Part shown: positions 16,308 to 21,587 of the stretch, one piece after another
Layout: the number at the start of each line of letters is the position of its first letter
How positions within the stretch are numbered: position 1 is the first letter of the stretch
Source of the DNA: an uncultured Collinsella sp.
Lineage (GTDB): Bacteria > Actinomycetota > Coriobacteriia > Coriobacteriales > Coriobacteriaceae
Assembly: GCA_900550815.1 (NCBI GenBank)
Contig: URTW01000007.1
Location: 1 to 21,587, forward strand
Reading direction: 5' to 3'
Length of the DNA: 21,587 nt
Program-made: the position numbers and the translations under genes
The notes under the pieces: generated by a model
Told to the model about the DNA's origin: nothing
The model's input: the letters and a program-made list of their open reading frames with translations, nothing else
Databases searched by the model: none

Positions 16308-16796
16308 TCCTCTCTTGTAGGCGCGGCGGCGATGATGCCGCGTAGTTGTCTAGAGGATATGGCATGGGAATACAACAGCGCAACGGAAATCGGCGGACAG
16401 CAGGTAGCGGCAGGTGGATGGGGCAGGGCGGCCCGCCGGTTTATCTCAATCTGTAACAGTTACGCGGCAAAACTGGGTCTTACTGTTACAGATCGAGATA
16501 TTCCCCTCGACCCAACCTCAACAATCTCAATCTGTAACAGCTAGACCCACTTTTGACCCCTACCTGTTACAGATCGAGACAAACCAAACCCACCTGCTAG
16601 AAAATCTCAATCTATAACAACAACTCGGCAAAATCCGTCCCTCGTGTTACAGATTTAGACAAACACGACCCAACCCACCGGTATATCTCGATCTGTAACA
16701 CCTAGCCGCCCAAATCGGGTCTAGATGTTACAGATCGAGATCTTTGATTGAGAGGCCGAGAATTGGACCGAAAACACGGTCCCGAAATAACAAAAA
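16308..16796. other. Gene-free region holding the inverted-repeat array
   Basis: Between the reductase start and the tRNA terminator no gene is visible. Positions 16308-16440 should contain the reductase promoter, but I cannot point to clear boxes. Positions 16443-16741 are a regular array of inverted repeats, listed separately. Positions 16742-16791 show nothing I can name. Confidence 0.7.
16443..16741. repeat. Array of eight 17-bp half-sites in alternating orientation (four palindromic units)
   Basis: The half-site ATCTCRATCTGTAACAg and its reverse complement alternate with near-constant spacing. Units are 16443-16499, 16524-16580, 16604-16660 and 16685-16741. Each has 17-bp arms and a 23-base loop, and units are 23-24 bases apart, giving a period of 80-81 bases. 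Each half-site also contains the small dyad CTGTnACAG. Loops share a weak core (CAAAA...GGGTCTA, inverted in the second unit) and gaps share ACCCAACC-like text. So this is an old tandem repeat in which the arms have stayed most alike. Function is unknown. An operator array for the reductase gene or a MITE/REP-like cluster are the main options. Confidence 0.85.
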
Positions 16797-16821
16797 AGCT
16801 CGCCGGCTAGGCCGACGAGCT
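16792..16821 (-). terminator. Rho-independent terminator of the initiator tRNA gene
   Basis: A 11-bp stem AGCTCGTCGGC/GCCGGCGAGCT (one wobble position) with a 3-base loop is followed on the minus strand by TTTTT (16796-16792). It starts 10 bases beyond the tRNA CCA end. Confidence 0.9.
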
Positions 16822-16830
16822 GCAAGTTCT

Positions 16831-16907
16831 TGGTCGCGGGGGCAGGATTTGAACCTACGACCTCCGGGTTATGAGCCCGGCGAGCTACCAGACTGCTCCA
16901 CCCCGCA
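16831..16907 (-). tRNA. Initiator tRNA-fMet (CAT anticodon), CCA encoded
   Basis: The 77-base minus-strand sequence folds as a full cloverleaf. Anticodon CAT sits in the loop CTCATAA, closed by three consecutive G-C pairs (GGG/CCC), a hallmark of initiator tRNAs. The T-arm contains GGTTCAAATC, and GACCA ends the molecule. The first base is U and faces G at position 72, so the end pair is a weak U-G instead of a normal Watson-Crick pair. Initiators typically have no strong pair there. Promoter and terminator are both visible, so it is transcribed alone. Confidence 0.93.
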
Positions 16908-16938
16908 ATGTCTGGGCGCCTCATGTGCGCAAGAAAGA

Positions 16939-16967
16939 ATATTACGCGGGAGTTCGGTAAACGGCAA
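16939..16967 (-). promoter_or_regulatory. Promoter of the initiator tRNA gene
   Basis: On the minus strand TTGCCG (16967-16962) and TAATAT (16944-16939) are 17 bases apart. The -10 box lies about 31 bases upstream of the first tRNA base. Each box matches four of six consensus positions. Confidence 0.6.
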
Positions 16968-17058
16968 GGAAAATCTCGTGGAGCATAATTCCTTCATATT
17001 TAACCACTCAGCCCCTATCACCGTAAACGAATCGCAGCCGAGCGCCGTCGACGGCACG

Positions 17059-17064
17059 TATACA
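17059..17064 (+). promoter_or_regulatory. Possible -10 box for coaX
   Basis: TATACA followed by AT lies 39 bases before the coaX start codon. I see no matching -35 box, so this is tentative. Confidence 0.3.
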
Positions 17065-17102
17065 ATGGTGCGCGTCCTTTTATGCCAACACCGGGAGTAG
17101 AC

Positions 17103-17876
17103 ATGCTGCTCGCTATCGATATGGGAAACACGCAGACGGCCATGGGCCTGTTTGACGGAGACGAGCTGGTGCAGTCGTGGCGCATGCCCACCGACCGCTC
17201 TTATACCGCCGACGAGATTCATGTGCGCCTGATGGGTTTCTTTAAGATGTACGGCCTTTCGCTCGATGCGGTCGACGCGATCGCCTTTGCGGGCGTGGTG
17301 CCGCAGCTCTCGCGCGAATGGCACGCCGTGGCCGACCGCATTGCCGCAGACGCCATCGTCATTGGGCCGCAGACGGCCGCGGTGACCAAGCTGCGCGCGG
17401 CGCGTCCCCAGGCCGTAGGCGCTGATCGCGTCGCTAACGCCGTTGCGGCCGAGACTTTCTACGGCGCGCCGGCAATCGTGGTGGACTTTGGCACCGCGAC
17501 CAATATCGACGTCATCGATGAGGACGGTTATTACATTGGCGGAGCGATCGCGCCGGGCATTCGCATCTCCATGGACGCGCTTGCCGCCCGTGCCGCCAAG
17601 CTCGCCAGCGTGCCGCTCGAGGCGCCCGAGCACGCCATCGGCCGCGATACCGAGGAGTGCATCAAGGTCGGCGCCGTAACGGGCGCCGCCGCCATGGCTG
17701 AGGGCCTGGTCGCGCGCATGAAGCGCGAGCTGGGCCGCGAGGATGCCACCGTTATCGCCACGGGCGGTCTCGCCAGCATCGTCGCCGGTTCGACCGACGC
17801 CTTCGACGTGGTCGACGGACAGCTCACCATCAAGGGTATCTGCGAAATCTACCGCCGCATGCAAGAGCTGGGATAG
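17103..17876 (+). CDS. coaX: Type III pantothenate kinase CoaX
   Basis: A 257-residue ASKHA-fold kinase that phosphorylates pantothenate in the first step of coenzyme A synthesis. The family motifs are present: DMGNTQT near the N-terminus (6-12) for phosphate binding, GADR (107-110), VDFGTATNID (127-136) and GGAIAPGI (146-153). Length is normal for the family. I choose ATG at 17103 over the upstream in-frame ATG at 17082, because GGGAG sits 7 bases before it and the protein then starts directly in the first strand (MLLAIDMGNT). It is the only full plus-strand gene in the window, divergent from the tRNA and convergent with the ATPase gene. Confidence 0.95.
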   Translation: MLLAIDMGNTQTAMGLFDGDELVQSWRMPTDRSYTADEIHVRLMGFFKMYGLSLDAVDAIAFAGVVPQLSREWHAVADRIAADAIVIGPQTAAVTKLRAARPQAVGADRVANAVAAETFYGAPAIVVDFGTATNIDVIDEDGYYIGGAIAPGIRISMDALAARAAKLASVPLEAPEHAIGRDTEECIKVGAVTGAAAMAEGLVARMKRELGREDATVIATGGLASIVAGSTDAFDVVDGQLTIKGICEIYRRMQELG

Positions 17877-17933
17877 AGTAGGGGCTTAAGTCAAGCACGC
17901 CCGATGCCACAGTCCCCGCAAATGCTCGCCAAG

Positions 17934-17976
17934 CCTATTCCTCAAAATCGAAAGATTTTCAGTTTTGAGGAATAGG
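17934..17976. repeat. Palindrome copy 1, between coaX and the ATPase gene
   Basis: Arms CCTATTCCTCAAAA (17934-17947) and TTTTGAGGAATAGG (17963-17976) are exact reverse complements. Near-identical copies are at 19208-19248 and 19293-19335. Lying between two converging genes, it could work as a two-way terminator. Confidence 0.85.
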
Positions 17977-17984
17977 GCTTTCTG

Positions 17985-19181
17985 CTAGGCCTCGTCGCAC
18001 AGCCACCTCGCCAGGTCCACGATCTGCACCCCATTGCGGTCCGTGGCCTCGTGATGCGTGCGGGCGAGAATCATCTTGGGGTACGCGTCGCCAATGCTCA
18101 GCAGTGGTGAAATCTCGCGTTCAAATGTCTTATCCGAGCTGATGTCGTCGCTCACCTGAATGTAGAGCTTCTCGCTTCGCTTGATTGCTACAAAGTCTAT
18201 TTCCTTTTTATAGAGCACGCCGACGTATACCTCGTATCCGCGGCGCAGCAGCTCGATTGCCACCATGTTCTCGTATACGCGTCCCCAATCCATATCACGT
18301 GTACCGAGCAGCGCGTATTTGAACGCGTGGTCTGCCAGGTAATACTTCTCGCCGCTCTTAAGGTATTTTTTGCCGTGGATGTCGTACCGACGAACTTTAT
18401 AGAAGGCAAACGCATCGCACAGGTACCCCATGTACGTGCCGACCGTCTTGTTCGTTATCTTTAGCCCATCCGCGTTCAAAATATCCGTAATGTTACGTGC
18501 CGACGTTATGTTGGATACGTTGTCCATCATGTAATCGGCAATGCGCAGCAGCGCCGATTCGTTTCTCACGTTATGCCGCTGCACGATATCTCTCACGATG
18601 AGCGTTTTGAAGACATTGGAGAGATATTGATAACGCTGCTCCTGCAGTGGATAAGGGTAGGAGCCGGACATACCGCCGGTTCTCGCGTACTCATCGAAGT
18701 CGCGGTCGACCTCGCCCTCGTCGCCATAGAGTCGATACTCCTCAAACGAGAATGGGAAAACCTCGATCTCAAACGTACGCCCCGTAAAGAGCGTCGACAG
18801 ATCGCTCGACAGCAAAAAGGCATTCGATCCGGTAATGAATATGTCGTACTGCTCGGATGCGTGGAGGCTGTTGATCGCACGCTCAAAACCGTCGCACATC
18901 TGAACTTCATCGATAAGCAGAAAGTTTTGTTTGCCGGACACTCGATGCTCTTTTACATAGGCGAGCAGCGCGTGATACTCGAGCAGATTCTCGAACTCAT
19001 CGAGGTTGTAGTTGATATGGATGACATTCGAATTGGACAGATTTGCCTCCACGTAATCGCGGAGGGCCTCGAGCAATTTTGATTTACCGCTACGACGGAT
19101 GCCCGTGATGACCTTGATGTCCGGCACGCCAATAAGGCTCGTCAACGTGTCCATATATGACGTTCTATTGATGAGTTTCAT
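17985..19181 (-). CDS. AAA family ATPase with DUF4143 C-terminal domain
   Basis: A 398-residue protein of the widespread AAA_14-DUF4143 family, whose biological role is not established. Residues about 1-170 form the ATPase: Walker A GIRRSGKS (27-34), Walker B FLLIDE (87-92) and the segment ITGSNAFLL followed by LFTGR, usual in this family. The C-terminal part (about 200-398) is DUF4143, with EIDFVA and YIQVS near residues 335-355. That pattern resembles a PD-(D/E)xK nuclease-like fold. AGGAGG lies 5 bases upstream of the ATG. It stands alone and has closely related palindromes on both sides (17934-17976, 19208-19248, 19293-19335). The nearest upstream one is 26 bases before the start codon, in the leader. 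Members of this family are often found in variable regions of bacterial genomes. Confidence 0.88.
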   Translation of the reverse strand: MKLINRTSYMDTLTSLIGVPDIKVITGIRRSGKSKLLEALRDYVEANLSNSNVIHINYNLDEFENLLEYHALLAYVKEHRVSGKQNFLLIDEVQMCDGFERAINSLHASEQYDIFITGSNAFLLSSDLSTLFTGRTFEIEVFPFSFEEYRLYGDEGEVDRDFDEYARTGGMSGSYPYPLQEQRYQYLSNVFKTLIVRDIVQRHNVRNESALLRIADYMMDNVSNITSARNITDILNADGLKITNKTVGTYMGYLCDAFAFYKVRRYDIHGKKYLKSGEKYYLADHAFKYALLGTRDMDWGRVYENMVAIELLRRGYEVYVGVLYKKEIDFVAIKRSEKLYIQVSDDISSDKTFEREISPLLSIGDAYPKMILARTHHEATDRNGVQIVDLARWLCDEA

Positions 19182-19207
19182 TGGGGCCTCCTCGCGGTCT
19201 TTTATCG

Positions 19208-19248
19208 CTATTCCTCAAAAACGAAAATTTTTCAGTTTTGAGGAATAG
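19208..19248. repeat. Palindrome copy 2, in the leader of the ATPase gene
   Basis: Arms CTATTCCTCAAAA (19208-19220) and TTTTGAGGAATAG (19236-19248) are exact reverse complements, and the centre contains GAAAATTTTTC. It is 27-67 bases upstream of the ATPase start codon, so it could be an operator or a leader hairpin. Confidence 0.85.
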
Positions 19249-19292
19249 GCTCTATAGCGAATATACCTCGCGAAAGACCGAGCTGCCTTAAT

Positions 19293-19335
19293 CCTATTCC
19301 TCAAAAACGAAAATTTTTCAGTTTTGAGGAATAGG
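19293..19335. repeat. Palindrome copy 3, between the ATPase and biotin-ligase-like genes
   Basis: Arms CCTATTCCTCAAAA (19293-19306) and TTTTGAGGAATAGG (19322-19335). The centre is identical to that of copy 2. Copies 2 and 3 are 85 bases apart, start to start. Confidence 0.85.
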
Positions 19336-19366
19336 GCGCTGGCAACCCATTCCCCAGATAGGCGAA

Positions 19367-19394
19367 ACCCTCCCCGGCACAGGCCGAGGAGGGT
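19367..19394 (-). terminator. Putative terminator of the folP-folK/ligase-like operon
   Basis: A 12-bp stem (19367-19378 with 19383-19394, one mismatch) with a 4-base loop lies 39 bases after the stop codon of the ligase-like gene. Only a short U-rich stretch follows, so confidence is moderate. Confidence 0.55.
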
Positions 19395-19433
19395 CTTGTT
19401 GTCATGTCTATCTTTGAGCGCTGGCGCCTCGCG

Positions 19434-20135
19434 TTACAGTCCGCGAATCCGTACGGCCTCGGGCGGAAACTCCCGCTCGCCGGCATCGGTCTTAATGGTC
19501 GCGCGGCCCCAGATGTCCAGGCCTGCAAACACACCGACCGCAAGCGGCAGGCCGTTGGGCGACACCGCCGCAACTTGGCGGCCCAGCAGCGGCACCATGT
19601 CGAAGTACTCGCCCAGCACGGGAGCCAGCGGCCCTGCGGCGCCTTGCGGCGTGTTGGCAACAACCGCCCAAGCGTCCACGCGGGCCAGCACGGCGGCGGC
19701 CAGCGTCTCGACCAGCGCTTCGTCAGCCACGTCCACACCAAGCTCGCCCAGCGCCGAACGCTCAATATCCACCGTCACGGCACCGAACATGCCCGCAGCA
19801 GCGGCACCGCCGTTGACGGCAGCACGCGCGAGCGACGTCTCAAACGCAGGCGCACCGCACACGATATCGCTCGGCCACTGGATACCCACCTTACCGGCAA
19901 GGCCCAACCCCGGCGTCGAAGCCGTGCCCACGAGCGCGTCCATCATGCCCATCGCAGCCACAAACGGCAGGCCGTGGAAGGCATGCATGTTCACGTCCGG
20001 GCGCACGATCAGCGAAAACGTCAGCGCAGCATCGCCCGCGCTCCACGCGCACCAGCCCGCGGACGCACCCTCGCGGCCCGCGTCGCGCGCGGCGTCAAGC
20101 TCGGTACCGGCGGCAACAGCGTTCATCTCGATCAT
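19434..20135 (-). CDS. Degenerate biotin-protein-ligase-like protein
   Basis: A 233-residue protein with the outline of a BirA catalytic domain plus C-terminal SH3-like domain. FSLIVRP (about 40-46), VGIQWPSDIV (83-92) and, near the end, LLGRQVAAV...GLDIWGRATIK (about 182-219) line up with BirA. The key ligase motifs are not intact. The GRGRxGR biotinyl-AMP loop is absent, the catalytic Lys of KWPND is Gln (QWPSD), and the KxxGIL and GINxN-like segments cannot be found. The protein may also lack the extreme N-terminus of the fold. It could be inactive, bind a different ligand, or be a non-catalytic partner. The ATG directly follows the folK stop (TAG-ATG) in the same reading frame, so the two genes are surely cotranscribed. 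Fold assignment is fairly good; biotin ligase activity is doubtful. Confidence 0.65.
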   Translation of the reverse strand: MIEMNAVAAGTELDAARDAGREGASAGWCAWSAGDAALTFSLIVRPDVNMHAFHGLPFVAAMGMMDALVGTASTPGLGLAGKVGIQWPSDIVCGAPAFETSLARAAVNGGAAAAGMFGAVTVDIERSALGELGVDVADEALVETLAAAVLARVDAWAVVANTPQGAAGPLAPVLGEYFDMVPLLGRQVAAVSPNGLPLAVGVFAGLDIWGRATIKTDAGEREFPPEAVRIRGL

Positions 20136-21587
20136 CTACATACGCCCCAATTCGCCCACGATATGGCCCACGCGGTCCTCGGGCTCCTTGACCTCGACGC
20201 CGTTGTAGCGGAAGAACCGCGCCGGGTCGTGCATCAGGTCCTCGAGCGGCACCAGCACAAAGTCGCGTTCGCCGATCAGCGGATGCGGCAGGCGCAGCTT
20301 TTTGCCGCCGTGGGTCTCGCCGTCCATCCACAGCAGGTCCAGGTCGATGGTGCGCGGACCGTTGGCCTTGGCCTTTTTGGAGCGGTCGCGCCCCAGCTCG
20401 GCCTCGATCTTCATGAGCTCGTCGAGCAGCACCAGCGGCGCCAGCTCGGTCTTGATCTCGATGACGGCGTTGGCAAACGCGTCCTGGCGCGTCTCGTAGG
20501 CCGGCTCGCTCTCGTAAATCTTGGAGGAGTTGGACACGCAGGTAAGTGGAATCTCGGCGATCATCTCACGTGCGGCGCGGATGTTGTCGCAGCGATGCCC
20601 CAGGTTGGAGCCCACGGCCACAAACGCGCGGCGCGGCTGCGGCTTGGCAACCGCCCAGTAGCCGTTCAGGAACTGCGCAAAACCCGCGGCGTCGTGCACG
20701 CGCACGATGTTGGCACCGGCCTGGATGGCGCCCAGGCACACGCCAAACGTGGCGGCATCGCGCGCGGCGGCCTCGGTCACGCCCGAGATAGCGCCCACAA
20801 AGCGCTTGCGCGACACGGCGCACATGAGCGGATAGCCCAGTGACGCCATCTTGGCAGTCTCGCGCTGGATGACGATGTCCTCGTTAGCCGACTTACCAAA
20901 GCCCGGGCCAGGATCGATGCAGATGCGGTCGCGCGACACGCCGGCATGGATGAGCGTGCGGGCCTGGTCGGACAGAAAGCCCATGACGCGGCGCATGATG
21001 GGCGCCGAATCGGGCAGGGTGAAGCGGCGGAGCTGCGAGGTGGGCACGTAGGCTTCCTCGCGGCGGGCGCTGCGGCGCATCATGGCGGCCAGGCGGTCAT
21101 TGGACTCCGATGCGGCCTCGGTGGCCTCGGGCGCGGCCTCGGGCGCGGGCGCGACGGTCTCGGCGGCAGCAGCCTGCTCGGCGGCCGGCGTCTCCTGCCC
21201 CAGCTCGGTTGCAGGCTCGGACGTGGGCTCCGGCTCGCCAAACGGCAGTGAGGGCTGTACCACACCGCCCGGAAGCTTGGCCTCAACCTTGGGCTCGCCC
21301 AGCAACTTGCCGCGACGGCGACGGGCCGGCTTCTCGGCCTCGCGCGCGGCCTCGGCAGCCGCTTCGCGTGCCTTCTCGGCAACAAACGCCGCAGCCGAGG
21401 TATCACGCTGCACCGTCGCGTGCGTGCGTGCGGGTGCGGCGACCTCGCCGGCGTGCATTACGATGACGCCGCAGGTGCTCGTCTTAACGAACTCAACCAT
21501 TTTGGGATCGGTGAAGCCCGTCACGTCGTTGACAATCGACGCACCGCAGCGCACAGCCGCCTGGCAACCGCCACCTGACGTGTATCG
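20136..21587 (-). CDS. Dihydropteroate synthase-HPPK fusion, 5' end beyond the window
   Basis: A bifunctional folate enzyme cut by the right edge; 483 residues are visible and the frame is open to 21587. The first part is dihydropteroate synthase (FolP): GASIVNDVTGF, VIVMHAGE, IDPGPGFGKS, AVSRKRFVGAI and the final IVRVHDA are family motifs. Its N-terminal strands, including the usual GILNxTPDSF, lie outside. The second part (about 20190-20630) is HPPK (FolK), with AVGSNLG, NGPRTIDLDLLW and LPHPLIGERDFVLVPL. FolK makes the pyrophosphate that FolP condenses with p-aminobenzoate, so the fusion joins consecutive steps in reversed order. A stretch of roughly 120-140 residues rich in Ala, Glu and Pro interrupts FolP after VIVMHAGE. 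The GTG at 21554 is an internal codon, not a start. The gene ends with TAG directly before the ligase-like gene. Confidence 0.92.
   Translation of the reverse strand, partial: RYTSGGGCQAAVRCGASIVNDVTGFTDPKMVEFVKTSTCGVIVMHAGEVAAPARTHATVQRDTSAAAFVAEKAREAAAEAAREAEKPARRRRGKLLGEPKVEAKLPGGVVQPSLPFGEPEPTSEPATELGQETPAAEQAAAAETVAPAPEAAPEATEAASESNDRLAAMMRRSARREEAYVPTSQLRRFTLPDSAPIMRRVMGFLSDQARTLIHAGVSRDRICIDPGPGFGKSANEDIVIQRETAKMASLGYPLMCAVSRKRFVGAISGVTEAAARDAATFGVCLGAIQAGANIVRVHDAAGFAQFLNGYWAVAKPQPRRAFVAVGSNLGHRCDNIRAAREMIAEIPLTCVSNSSKIYESEPAYETRQDAFANAVIEIKTELAPLVLLDELMKIEAELGRDRSKKAKANGPRTIDLDLLWMDGETHGGKKLRLPHPLIGERDFVLVPLEDLMHDPARFFRYNGVEVKEPEDRVGHIVGELGRM

Noticed and set aside
14289..16544. 751-codon plus-strand ORF opposite the reductase
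   Set aside because: Antisense shadow of a gene with clear FMN, FAD and Fe-S motifs; its translation is rich in His, Arg and Gly, as expected from GC-rich antisense frames.
16443..16741. CRISPR array
   Set aside because: Repeats alternate in orientation and are only 17 bp, the intervals are related to one another, and no cas genes are present.
16831..16907. Attachment site for an integrated element at the tRNA gene
   Set aside because: No partial copy of the tRNA 3' end was seen elsewhere in the window and no integrase is present.
21552..21554. GTG start codon for the folP-folK gene
   Set aside because: The frame stays open to the window edge and encodes conserved dihydropteroate synthase residues upstream, so the true start is outside the window.

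Overview
The window looks like chromosome of a high-GC anaerobic actinobacterium of the Coriobacteriia, most probably a gut Collinsella. This is inferred from the GC-rich codon use, an Ech-type hydrogenase, a large LPXTG surface protein built of FctA/Spy0128-like pilin domains, a multidomain old-yellow-enzyme reductase, and the many palindromic intergenic repeats. No rRNA or database match was available to confirm the genus.

Layout from left to right. (1) 1-470 is gene-free and made of dispersed palindromic elements. (2) 471-6758 (-) is one 2095-residue sortase-anchored adhesin/pilin-like protein. (3) 6759-7465 holds its upstream region with a cluster of TGAGACA boxes, then further copies of the same palindromic elements. 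The adhesin gene is thus bracketed by related repeats. (4) 7466-13140 (-) is a complete energy-converting [NiFe] hydrogenase operon in the order echAB (fused), echC, echD, echE, echF. (5) 13426-13830 (-) is an orphan two-HTH protein like an IS3-family OrfA, with its own promoter and terminator. (6) 14271-16307 (-) is a FadH/BaiCD-like FMN/FAD/4Fe-4S reductase. (7) 16443-16741 is a regular array of eight 17-bp half-sites in alternating orientation. (8) An initiator tRNA (-) at 16831-16907 lies divergent from coaX (+), 17103-17876. (9) 17985-19181 (-) is an AAA/DUF4143 ATPase, with three near-identical 41-43 bp palindromes around it. (10) 19434-20135 (-) is a degenerate biotin-ligase-like gene, directly behind a folP-folK fusion (20136 to the right edge, 5' end missing).

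How the genes work together. The Ech complex would couple ferredoxin oxidation to H2 evolution and ion translocation; all visible metal-ligand motifs are intact. The folP-folK gene supplies two consecutive folate steps, and coaX starts coenzyme A synthesis. The adhesin would be exported, anchored by a sortase not present here, and stiffened by intramolecular isopeptide bonds. The reductase probably uses NAD(P)H to reduce an enoate- or enone-type substrate, which is unknown.

The least explained structures are the alternating-orientation array at 16443-16741, the paired composite palindromes around the adhesin, the palindromes around the DUF4143 ATPase, and a biotin-ligase homologue that has lost its catalytic motifs and is separated from folK by a single in-frame stop codon.
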